64,000 nucleotides of DNA, taken from contig NZ_AAYB01000001.1 in the NCBI RefSeq assembly GCF_000169435.1, forward strand, positions 434,001 through 498,000. Direction: 5' to 3'. Source of the DNA: Roseobacter sp. CCS2 (lineage in GTDB: Bacteria > Pseudomonadota > Alphaproteobacteria > Rhodobacterales > Rhodobacteraceae). Both the position numbers and the translations under genes were made by a program. The first letter of the stretch is position 1. Every line of letters starts with the position of its first letter. Below are positions 50,136-57,855 of this stretch, one piece after another. The notes under the pieces are model-generated. The model was not told the origin of the DNA. It saw only the letters and a program-made list of their open reading frames with translations, and searched no databases.

Positions 50136-50232
50136 GGCGATAACGCCCCAAGCTTGGCAGTCTTTGTTTGAGGAGCGGTTTGCGCGAACGATCGCCCCCC
50201 TGCGTTGAACCGATATGGGGAAGGCCGAACCA

Positions 50233-51066
50233 ATGACGTACAAGATCATTGCGACGATTCTGACAGACACGGACCAGTCCACAGAAGGGCTGGATGCTGC
50301 CATTTCACTTGCTGATCGCATGGGCGCGCATCTTGACGTCTATGTCGTCACGATCAGCCACACCGAAACGAACAACTATTATATGGGTGCCGAGGCGCTG
50401 ATGATCGCCGAACAGACCCGCGATGCCATGGCGCAACGCGACAAGATCGAAGTTTGGCTGAATGACCGCATGCATGGTGAACTGGTGCGCTGGTCCATGC
50501 AAACGGCCACTGTGCAGGGGCCTGCCCTGACCGGATACCTTGCGCGCAAGTTGCGGTTTTCTGATTTGGTCGTTCTTCCCAAACCGTATCAGAACAATCC
50601 AGAGGCTGCGACTTTGGTCGAAGCTTGCCTTTTTGCCGCCGAGCGCCCTGTTTTAATGATCCCAAAAGGCTGCAAAGCCCCTGATGCAGGTGGCCACGTC
50701 CTGATGGGATGGAACGACGGGGCCGAAGCATTGGCCGCCGCCCGTGCCGCCCTGCCATTGCTTGAACAAGCGGATGTTGCCGATATTTGCATTATTGATC
50801 CGCCCGCGCATGCGGCGGACAGGTCCGACCCCGGTGGGGCCATGGCACAATACCTGATGCGCCATGGCACTAAATCAGAGGTGGCAGTGCTTGCAAAAAC
50901 GGAACCGCATATCGGCGATATCCTACTACGCCGCGCAAAAGAGGTTGGTGCACAAATGATCGTCAGCGGCGCCTACGGCCATTCACGCCTGCGCGAAGCC
51001 GTCTTTGGCGGGGCCACACGTAATCTGTTGGAAACCGCTGATCTGCCGATCCTGATGTCGCGGTGA
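50233..51066 (+). CDS. Universal stress protein (tandem Usp domains)
   Basis: The 277-residue product contains two Usp-like domains: the first (~1-150) begins YKIIATILTDTDQSTEGLDAAISLADRMGAHLDVYVV, the second (~155-277) ends GAQMIVSGAYGHSRLREAVFGGATRNLLETADLPILMS, with a GAYGHSRLRE nucleotide-binding motif. ATG 50233 has GAAGG eight bases upstream; ATG 50215 precedes it. It is divergent from ccoN and shares the FNR boxes, suggesting induction at low oxygen. Confidence 0.88.
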   Translation: MTYKIIATILTDTDQSTEGLDAAISLADRMGAHLDVYVVTISHTETNNYYMGAEALMIAEQTRDAMAQRDKIEVWLNDRMHGELVRWSMQTATVQGPALTGYLARKLRFSDLVVLPKPYQNNPEAATLVEACLFAAERPVLMIPKGCKAPDAGGHVLMGWNDGAEALAAARAALPLLEQADVADICIIDPPAHAADRSDPGGAMAQYLMRHGTKSEVAVLAKTEPHIGDILLRRAKEVGAQMIVSGAYGHSRLREAVFGGATRNLLETADLPILMSR

Positions 51067-51201
51067 AGATGTCTGTTGTGCGGGCAAAGTTATTATTTGT
51101 TGTGTCCATCTAGGTGCCCGCTTTTGCTGGTGGCAGTTCAGTTGGGCGTAATTCGTAGGATGTTCTTTGGCTAATGCAACACGACACTTTGACGTCATCA
51201 A

Positions 51202-52158
51202 TCAATGTTTCATACCTTCATGTCCGTCGCCACCATGCTCACTCATTGCGGCGATCCGGCGACGTTGCGTAGGCGTCAGGGTTTGCTGCCAAACGGCATC
51301 GAACCTTGCCCAGGCCTGTTCGCCCGCTGTGTTGATGCGGGACTTGCCGCCTTCTGAGATCGCTGACCGCACCTCATCCGCGCCAATCCGGCAGGCCTGC
51401 TTGATTGCGCGGTCCTGGCTGCGTGTCACATTGGCAATCCAGAGCGTTCCGTTCTGCGTATCGCACCCACCATCAGTAGCGAGGTTCAGTCCACGCGCGG
51501 CGGCAATGCTGGCGCCTTGCCAATATCTCTCCGGCAGGTCGAGCTTGCGGTATGGAAGGGTCCGATTGAAGTCTGCAAACATCCCATCCGGGTTCTCAAG
51601 CGTTACCCAGGCATGGACCATCGCCAGGCGACCACGATTATCGCCCTTATTGCGGTAGTTCTGGTCGAGCCACCAGTTGGCGATGCCCCCAAGGATGGGG
51701 CGCTCTTCTGCGGCTGCATCGATTGCAGCGACGAAGTCGTGAACGTGCCATCGGTCCATGGACCCTGCAAACCCATCAGGCACCGATTCTCCCGGACCAA
51801 TCCGGACTACAAAGGCAACACCGGTCAGCACCTGTTGACCGCCGATTTCGGTATACATCAGATTGTTCGGGCGGCTGAAATCAAGCGCGTCGCCCGCCAC
51901 GTAATCTGGTGCGGATTCGTTGTAGTAATGCGTGCCCATCAACGGCTCGTCGTCGCCAAATGGTCGCCAGCCCTCGCGACGCGCTACCGCGAAGTCACTG
52001 TAGCGCGCAACCGCTACCCGGAGCTCTTCGACCTGTGCCGAGCGGGTCGTCGGACGGTATTCGTCAACGAGAGCGGGTGCAGGTGGTGTCGAAATGTCTT
52101 GTGCGGTGCAGGCTGCAAGAGACATAGTCATAAGGCCGACAGTGAGCGCAAATTTCAT
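51202..52158 (-). CDS. Lipoprotein of unknown function
   Basis: The 318-residue precursor has a lipobox (MSLAAC, Cys ~17) and no domain I can name. The N-terminal region has an Arg/Ser-rich stretch and repeated acidic-aromatic segments: RREGWRPFGDDEPLMGTHYYNE near 66, RWHVHDFVAAID near 135 and AMVHAWVTLENPDG near 180. The C terminus is His-rich (MSEHGGDGHEGMKH). Conserved histidines suggest possible metal or haem binding, which is speculation. It lies convergent with usp and upstream of fnrL, near the cbb3 cluster. Confidence 0.75.
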   Translation of the reverse strand: MKFALTVGLMTMSLAACTAQDISTPPAPALVDEYRPTTRSAQVEELRVAVARYSDFAVARREGWRPFGDDEPLMGTHYYNESAPDYVAGDALDFSRPNNLMYTEIGGQQVLTGVAFVVRIGPGESVPDGFAGSMDRWHVHDFVAAIDAAAEERPILGGIANWWLDQNYRNKGDNRGRLAMVHAWVTLENPDGMFADFNRTLPYRKLDLPERYWQGASIAAARGLNLATDGGCDTQNGTLWIANVTRSQDRAIKQACRIGADEVRSAISEGGKSRINTAGEQAWARFDAVWQQTLTPTQRRRIAAMSEHGGDGHEGMKH

Positions 52159-52502
52159 GATTTAACCTTCTTGATCTGCCAACCGGGATGATTGTCAATT
52201 TTATGGTCCGAGTTTATGCAGCACCAAGGATGTTATCAAATATCGACCACAGGATAGACGCCAAGTTCCTGTCACGCTTGGACACCATGCAAGGCATCAG
52301 ATGATTTTTTGCTTTGTCCAAAACCATAGGAAATAAACGGGATAAAATACGGGAAGTGCCCACAGCCTGTCTGAGCCATGACGCAAGTCATCACCATTCT
52401 TCAGGCCGATACGGTTGCCTATAAAATTAGCATTACGACAAAGCTGTCGTTCGCATGTTCCAAGGCACTGATCCGGATGGGCTCAAAGCAGACCTCCCGC
52501 AG
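52159..52502. other. Intergenic region, no gene recognised
   Basis: The region lies between fnrL (3' end) and the start of the lipoprotein gene. It contains an FNR-like dyad ATGAC-GCAA-GTCAT at 52378-52391. No coding frame here has a recognisable protein. Confidence 0.5.
52378..52391. promoter_or_regulatory. Dyad ATGAC-GCAA-GTCAT, FNR-like
   Basis: The perfect 5-4-5 dyad differs from the FNR consensus at several arm positions but has the same geometry. A sibling, CTGAC-GCAG-GTCAG, lies upstream of fnrL. Confidence 0.35.
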
Positions 52503-53222
52503 TTACCCATCCTCACCCGTTTCAGCCTTTAGCGCCTCAATGTCCGGCACCCGAATATCGCGCCGCTCGTCAAAGGCGATAAAGCCATCCTTTTTCAGTG
52601 CCGACATCTGGCGGCTTACCGTTTCAATCGTCAGGCCCAGATAATTCGCCATGGTTTCGCGGGTAATTGGCAGTGTAAACGTCATTTCAGCGGTCTCACC
52701 GGGCTTCAATGATGCCATGCGCACCGCAATCATATGCAAAAGCGAGGCGATCTTTTCGCGCGCGGTCTTACGGCCCAACACCAGCATCCATTCGCGCGCT
52801 GCATCCAATTCATCCAACGTCATCTCAAGCAACCGCTGACCGACATGGGGCGTTTGTTCGATCATACCCTCAAAGGGTTTGCGGCGGAAACAACACAGCA
52901 TCACATCCGTCTCGGCGACCACATCACAATCTATAGTATCGCGATTGGGTCGGCCGATAAAATCGCCGGGCAACAACAGGCCAACCATCTGCACGCGGCC
53001 ATCAGGTAAAGTACGGGTCAGGCTTGCAACGCCCGATACAACAGAGCCCACGAACTCCAACGGGTCACCCCCGAAAAAAATCGTCTGACCGGCGGAATAT
53101 GTGCGGTAATATTTAATCTCTTCCAGCTGATCCAATTCATCCGGTTCGCATTTTGAGCAAACTGCATTGTAACGGATCGGACAGTCCGCGCAGGAGCGCA
53201 GTTTCGGGACGGCAAGCGTCAT
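52503..53222 (-). CDS. fnrL: Crp/Fnr family oxygen-responsive regulator (FnrL-like)
   Basis: The 239-residue product has an N-terminal cysteine cluster (C11, C14, C22, C25; CADCPIRYNAVCSKC) for an oxygen-labile [4Fe-4S] cluster, further cysteines at 99 and 110-111, a cNMP-like beta roll, and a C-terminal helix-turn-helix. The recognition helix ETVSRQ (200-205) has the Glu, Ser and Arg arrangement that reads TTGAT half-sites. This matches the TTGAT-N4-ATCAA boxes before ccoN/usp and ccoG. It is the likely regulator of the cbb3 genes. Confidence 0.93.
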   Translation of the reverse strand: MTLAVPKLRSCADCPIRYNAVCSKCEPDELDQLEEIKYYRTYSAGQTIFFGGDPLEFVGSVVSGVASLTRTLPDGRVQMVGLLLPGDFIGRPNRDTIDCDVVAETDVMLCCFRRKPFEGMIEQTPHVGQRLLEMTLDELDAAREWMLVLGRKTAREKIASLLHMIAVRMASLKPGETAEMTFTLPITRETMANYLGLTIETVSRQMSALKKDGFIAFDERRDIRVPDIEALKAETGEDG

Positions 53223-53292
53223 AGGATGAATCCCCGGTCGATTTGGCTGACATCACTATGAACCAAACGTGCAGCCTTCACCAAGGGTAATT

Positions 53293-53306
53293 CTGACGCA
53301 GGTCAG
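53293..53306. promoter_or_regulatory. Dyad CTGAC-GCAG-GTCAG upstream of fnrL
   Basis: This perfect 5-4-5 dyad is centred about 78 bases before the fnrL start codon and has FNR-site geometry with altered outer bases. It could mediate autoregulation or bind a Dnr/NnrR-type protein. Confidence 0.35.
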
Positions 53307-53386
53307 TGTCTAGTTCTGCTGACAGTTTTTTCTTGACTCGGTCAGCACCCGTGATCCCATACTCTATCCAATTGTAAGACATTTAA

Positions 53387-53602
53387 CGCCAGCATTTTTG
53401 GCGTCCGGCCTTCATCGTGGCGGGCGTTCACACCGCAGCGATGACCCTCGCAGGTGGCGCGTTGGCAACAGGCATGTATTTCTGGCTTGGTCTGAAATTT
53501 CTGACCCGCAGCTGGTTCAATTTGGACGTGGTCTGGGCGCTTAGCTTGATCCTTGTTGGCGGGATCGGCGTCATGACGGCCTCACATACAACGCAAATTT
53601 AG
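53387..53602 (+). pseudogene. Possible 3' remnant of a membrane-protein gene
   Basis: The frame is open from 53387, after a TAA, and encodes about 71 residues with two hydrophobic segments; from the GTG at 53417 it is 61 residues. It reads like the C-terminal end of a larger membrane protein (HTAAMTLAGGALATGMYFWLGL followed by SWFNLDVVWALSLILVGGIG), but I see no Shine-Dalgarno and the rest of such a protein is absent. It ends four bases into the iclR stop region. It may be a small real gene instead. Confidence 0.4.
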
Positions 53603-54366
53603 CGGCCCACGATTGCCGCCAGCTCATCTGCGGCGGCACGCAACGGCTCAAGATACTCTACCAGATCAGGCAGGTGACGCCGCTGTTCCGGCGCGTGGAT
53701 CGACAAGGTCGACAAAAGCCGCCCGCGGTTATCAAGGATCGGCACGGCGATGGCTGTCATGCCCGGCATGAATTCTTCATTGTCAGTGGAATAGCCTCGC
53801 TCACGTGTCTTTACCAACTCGTCTTGCAGCTTGGCAGGATCTGTAATTGTCTGATCGGTTTGCTTGTCCAGACTATGGTTCTTCAAAAAACGATCAAGGT
53901 AATCAGGGCGCAACGTCGATAGATACATCTTACCGCTGGCCGTACAGTGAAACGGGACTTGGGTGCCGACCGGCAGTTGGATACGTAGCGGCCAATGTGT
54001 CTCAACCCGGTCCAGATAGAACATGCCTTCGCGTTCCGGGATCGCAAGGTTGCAGGTTTCGCCCACCTTCACGGCAAGTGATTTCAGCACCGCCAGACGC
54101 ACGGTGCGTACCCGTTCAGAAGACAGCGTATTGATCGACAGTAGGCGCATCCGTTTGCCAGGGCTATAGGACCGGCCGTCGATATCGCGTTGCAGGAAAC
54201 CTTCGGCCTCTGCTGTGGCGAAAAGGCGGTGAATGGTGGGTTTGGGCAGACCCAAGGTTTCATTCACGACAGATGGGGTGACGGGGACACCGACCTTCGC
54301 GACTTCCTCCAACAGCAATAACAGCCGCAGGTTCGTCGGAATTTGACCGGTGTCCTCGTCTTTCAT
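53599..54366 (-). CDS. IclR family transcriptional regulator
   Basis: The 255-residue product has an N-terminal winged helix (VAKVGVPVTPSVVNETLGLPKPTIHRLFATAEAEGFL, ~18-55) and an IclR effector domain with LAIPEREGMFYLDRVETHWPLRI near 102, VPFHCTASGKMYLSTL near 132 and GYSTDNEEFMPGMTAIAVPILD near 192. It lies 18 bases after dctM on the same strand, so it is transcribed at the end of the TRAP operon and probably controls it and the divergent oxidoreductase gene. Confidence 0.92.
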   Translation of the reverse strand: MKDEDTGQIPTNLRLLLLLEEVAKVGVPVTPSVVNETLGLPKPTIHRLFATAEAEGFLQRDIDGRSYSPGKRMRLLSINTLSSERVRTVRLAVLKSLAVKVGETCNLAIPEREGMFYLDRVETHWPLRIQLPVGTQVPFHCTASGKMYLSTLRPDYLDRFLKNHSLDKQTDQTITDPAKLQDELVKTRERGYSTDNEEFMPGMTAIAVPILDNRGRLLSTLSIHAPEQRRHLPDLVEYLEPLRAAADELAAIVGR

Positions 54367-54384
54367 ATCGCTACCCTATGCGCC

Positions 54385-55743
54385 CTATCTATCCGGAAGG
54401 ATCAGTAGCGCAGTTTCGGGCACGAGCGCCACAAAGAACCACACGCTGATCAGTGCGATTAGGTACGGGATGATATAGCGCAGCAGTCTAAAGTACGGCA
54501 CGCCCGTCACACCCGAGGCCACATAAAGGTTGAGCCCATAGGGTGGCGTGACAAAACCGATGGATGCACCCACCAAGAACACAACCGCAAAGTGGATCGG
54601 ATCAATACCGACCGACGCCGCAATGGGTGCCAGAATAGGTGCCAAAATGATTGTCACCGGCAGGGATTCAAGGATCATCCCTGTGACAAATACAATCGCC
54701 ATTGACGTAAACAGCACCGCATAATAGCCACCCATGCCCGTCACAAAGTCACCGATAAAGTCCTTGGCGCCAAGCGATGACATCACTTGCTGCATCGCAA
54801 CTGACACGGCGATCAGTGGCACCAAGATGCCCGAGATCTGCGCAGAGCGCGATACGATTGATGGGATCTGCGGCACGGTAAAGCCTTCGACCACAAACAT
54901 TGATGCAAAGCTCTTTTGCTCGACCGGCATATCAGACGCGCTGCCCATGATCTTGTTCAATGGGTAGGACACCAAACCGATAAACACACAGAACCCCACG
55001 GTCACGCCCGCCGCCTCGGTTGGGGAGAAGCGACCGGTGTAAATGCCCCAAAGCACCAGACCGATAGCAAAGAAACCCAACCACGCACCGATGCCTGTCT
55101 TGATCATACGTGACACCGAAAGGCCGATCAGAACGCCCCAGCCATTGATAGTGCAGATGATAAACGCAGCAGTCATCATACCCAGAACCATCAGCGCGCC
55201 GGGAATGATACCTGCCACAAACAGGTCAGAGATCGGCAGGTTCAACAGGAAACCGTAAACGATGAAAATGATGGATGGCGGGATAATGATCCCCACCGTA
55301 CCACCCGCAGCAGCAGTCGCAGCTGAGAAGCGTTCGTCGTAGTTGCCCTTGACCATCTCAGGATGCAGCATGGAACCAATGGTTGCAGTTGTCGCCGAGT
55401 TGGAGCCAGAGATCGCCGCGAAAAGGCCACAGGCCGCAATAGATGCCATCGCCAGACCGCCCCGCAGCCAACCCAGGACCGAGTAGGCAAAATCTGACAA
55501 TCGTCGGGCAATACCAGATTGATTAATCAAGTCCCCCGTCAGAATGAACAGCGGCATCGCCAGCAGCGCAAAGCCCTTGCTGAACACGTTGATCAATTCG
55601 TTGCCCGTGTTTGCCAACGGCAGATCAATGACAAAGCTGATGCCGATCACCCAGTAAAAGATAACCAGCAAGACAGGTGTGCCGAGCATGAAGAAAAGCG
55701 TCACACCCAATGAAATCAGCGTAATCCAAGTACTGTCAGCCAT
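54385..55743 (-). CDS. dctM: TRAP transporter large permease (DctM type)
   Basis: The 452-residue membrane protein has about twelve helices and the family signatures MLGTPVLLVIFYWVIGISF near the start, PLFILTGDLINQSGIARRLSDF (~60-81) and NSATTATIGSMLHPEM near 115. DctM is the ion-coupled permease subunit of tripartite transporters driven by sodium or proton gradients. It overlaps dctQ by one base. Confidence 0.92.
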   Translation of the reverse strand: MADSTWITLISLGVTLFFMLGTPVLLVIFYWVIGISFVIDLPLANTGNELINVFSKGFALLAMPLFILTGDLINQSGIARRLSDFAYSVLGWLRGGLAMASIAACGLFAAISGSNSATTATIGSMLHPEMVKGNYDERFSAATAAAGGTVGIIIPPSIIFIVYGFLLNLPISDLFVAGIIPGALMVLGMMTAAFIICTINGWGVLIGLSVSRMIKTGIGAWLGFFAIGLVLWGIYTGRFSPTEAAGVTVGFCVFIGLVSYPLNKIMGSASDMPVEQKSFASMFVVEGFTVPQIPSIVSRSAQISGILVPLIAVSVAMQQVMSSLGAKDFIGDFVTGMGGYYAVLFTSMAIVFVTGMILESLPVTIILAPILAPIAASVGIDPIHFAVVFLVGASIGFVTPPYGLNLYVASGVTGVPYFRLLRYIIPYLIALISVWFFVALVPETALLILPDR

Positions 55744-56411
55744 CAGACATCCCCCCCGATCACAGCTTGCTTGATGATCTGATCACCGGATTTGAAGTTC
55801 CGCCAATCCTCGATCCAATTGCCGATCACACGGCCGGACATAAAGGTAAAAGCGATGGGCACGGTGATATAGAACCACCATTTCATCACGTCATCGACGC
55901 CATCGACCAATTGGAAGTTGTCGGCTGATAGTGCCGTAAACCGCAGCGATGTCGTAATCGCGATCCAGCAGAAACCGAACCAAAGCACCGCATCCAACGT
56001 CAGCGTGGCCATCTGCCCCGCAGGCGGCATCTTGGAACGGAATTCACTAAAACTAAGGTGTGTGCGCAGTTTGACATTATAGGCGCAGGCAAACCATGCC
56101 ATGACCATGAACAGGAACGGCGGCACCGTTGTTGACCCGGACCACTGGTGCGAGAACACGAACCGGTCAATGACGCCCCAGCAGATAATACCGGCAATAA
56201 TCAGATACATAACAACGGCTGTTGTGCGTTCAAAATGGCGCTCAACAAAAGGAACATAGGTATAGAGCAGGTGAACAAGATAGCCGCCCACAAATGTAAA
56301 AACAAAACAGAACAACCACATGCCATCCGCATCGAATGCCTGTCGCTTTTCCCATGAACTGCCCGAGAACATGGCCGGAATAACGGCCACCGCTTCAGCG
56401 AGTATCGACAT
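55743..56411 (-). CDS. dctQ: TRAP transporter small permease (DctQ type)
   Basis: The 222-residue product has about five hydrophobic segments, more than the usual four, and fits the small TRAP membrane subunit in position and size. Its role is to scaffold DctM. The start is at 56411; the gene lies downstream of a strong hairpin that separates it from dctP. Confidence 0.85.
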   Translation of the reverse strand: MSILAEAVAVIPAMFSGSSWEKRQAFDADGMWLFCFVFTFVGGYLVHLLYTYVPFVERHFERTTAVVMYLIIAGIICWGVIDRFVFSHQWSGSTTVPPFLFMVMAWFACAYNVKLRTHLSFSEFRSKMPPAGQMATLTLDAVLWFGFCWIAITTSLRFTALSADNFQLVDGVDDVMKWWFYITVPIAFTFMSGRVIGNWIEDWRNFKSGDQIIKQAVIGGDV

Positions 56412-56473
56412 CTAGGTCTCCCCCCTCATGTGTCAGAATACCGCTACTATGGAGCGGTCTTTTTGCGTTGAAA

Positions 56474-56505
56474 AGGGCCGGCCGAACTCCCACTCGGCCG
56501 GCCCT
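56474..56505 (-). terminator. Hairpin between dctP and dctQ
   Basis: AGGGCCGGCCGA and TCGGCCGGCCCT form a 12-base perfect stem with an eight-base loop between dctP and dctQ. There is a weak T-run on the minus strand (AAAGACC region reads as TTTT upstream), so partial termination or 3'-end protection of dctP mRNA is likely. Confidence 0.7.
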
Positions 56506-56532
56506 ATTCCTACGGGTCAGATGTGGGCTTTA

Positions 56533-57765
56533 TCAGCCCTTCCACCAACGACGTGGTTCAACATTCTCTGGCAAGGTATCTGCCGAAATTGTGCGGACCT
56601 CGTCATAGATTTCCTGATACGTGTCCAAACCACCGGACCAGCCGTTCAGGCGCTCGCGCCAATCTTCCCAGAGTGCCGGTTGGTACTCAGGTGAACACAT
56701 TTCTTCGGCTTTCTTGATCTCTTCAGGCGATAGGAACGCGTTGCGCACACCGTGTTCTGCAAAGATTGTGCCTGGCAGCTGTGGATCAGATTGACCAACG
56801 GTGCGGATCAGCGCCACTTCGTTGGCAGCCTGCACGTGGGTCTGCGCCCAATACGCAGATTCCATAACGGCATCCTGCAGATATCCTTCTAGGCTATCAA
56901 AGACCGAAGCAGACATCGCCGTGTGCTCTGTCCCGCAGAAGAAGTTCAGGTGAACCGATTGCGATACAACCGGTGCCATGTTTGCATACGCCACCGCAGA
57001 CGCCCATGTTTCCGCACCATCAATCAGGCCCTGCTTCAGGCCATCAAGCGTTTCTTCCCACGCAACAGGCACAGGATTCAGGTTCAGCGCTTCCATCGCG
57101 ATACGGCCCAGCTGCGTACCCGTGACACGGTTCTTTGTACCAGCCAGATCTTCAACAGAGGTCACCAGCGGTTTGTCGTCAAAGTTCAGACCCATCTGGA
57201 TACCGCGCAATTCAGCATGGCTGAACAGGAACTTCAAACCATGACGACGCTCATAGGGTTCACGCAGCAGACGCATGGACGCAGGTGAATATAGGAAGTG
57301 GTATTGGTCTGCCCGGTTCCGGAACATATACGCATAGTCCAGAACGTTCAGATAAGGTGCACCACCGGCAGAGTTTTGCGTGGAAGCCGCAAAGATATCT
57401 GTGATGCCCTGCTGTGTTTTCTCAACACAGGATGTCTGGCCACAGATCTGGTTGTCGCCGATAAACTCGATCCGAATCTCACCATCGGTTCGTGCTTCCA
57501 GGTCACGTGCAAATTCCAACGCGCCAGCGCGTTCGATCAGCAGGTTGCGGGCGTTAAAGCCGGATGCACCGAACTTGAGGTTATACTTCGCTTCTTTCGA
57601 AAACCGGCGCTCATAGGTCGATTCAGCCGCAGACGCCAGGTTTGCAAGGCTCATCGCTCCCCCGAATGTCCCCGCCGCCATCAGCGTAGAGCTCATTCCG
57701 TATTGCCCTGCCAGCTTGAACAGGTCCCGCCGCGAAATACGGCTGAGTTTATCTCCAATCATCAT
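56533..57765 (-). CDS. dctP: TRAP transporter substrate-binding protein (DctP type)
   Basis: The 410-residue precursor has a twin-arginine leader (SRRDLFKLAGQYG, ~11-23), cleaved near ASAAE (~48), then a DctP/SBP7-type domain with KFGASGFNARNLLIERAGALEFARDLEARTDGEIRIEFIGDNQICG and the family arginine in TGTQLGRIAMEAL. ATG 57765 or 57762 follows GGAGG. It heads the dctPQM-iclR operon and lies divergent from the GMC oxidoreductase, so the ligand is likely that enzyme's substrate or precursor. Confidence 0.9.
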   Translation of the reverse strand: MMIGDKLSRISRRDLFKLAGQYGMSSTLMAAGTFGGAMSLANLASAAESTYERRFSKEAKYNLKFGASGFNARNLLIERAGALEFARDLEARTDGEIRIEFIGDNQICGQTSCVEKTQQGITDIFAASTQNSAGGAPYLNVLDYAYMFRNRADQYHFLYSPASMRLLREPYERRHGLKFLFSHAELRGIQMGLNFDDKPLVTSVEDLAGTKNRVTGTQLGRIAMEALNLNPVPVAWEETLDGLKQGLIDGAETWASAVAYANMAPVVSQSVHLNFFCGTEHTAMSASVFDSLEGYLQDAVMESAYWAQTHVQAANEVALIRTVGQSDPQLPGTIFAEHGVRNAFLSPEEIKKAEEMCSPEYQPALWEDWRERLNGWSGGLDTYQEIYDEVRTISADTLPENVEPRRWWKG

Positions 57766-57790
57766 GTTTCCTCCCATGTTGTCGATTATT

Positions 57791-57805
57791 GAGACTTATA
57801 GTTTC
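57791..57805. promoter_or_regulatory. Inverted repeat between dctP and GMC oxidoreductase gene
   Basis: GAGACT-TAT-AGTTTC is an imperfect 6-3-6 inverted repeat, 26-40 bases upstream of dctP in the 90-base divergent gap. A related AGTCT half-site follows nearby. It is a candidate IclR operator for both directions. Confidence 0.4.
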
Positions 57806-57855
57806 AAAAAAGCCTAGTATAGTCTGGTCGTTCTGCATAGAGTTTTTTCAAATAA

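Noticed and set aside
48957-50171. 404-codon open frame on the plus strand opposite ccoN
   Set aside because: It is the shadow of ccoN, with an unusual His, Gln and Lys-rich composition and no domain.
52378-52644. 88-codon plus-strand frame overlapping the fnrL 3' end
   Set aside because: Mostly antisense to fnrL and without protein character.
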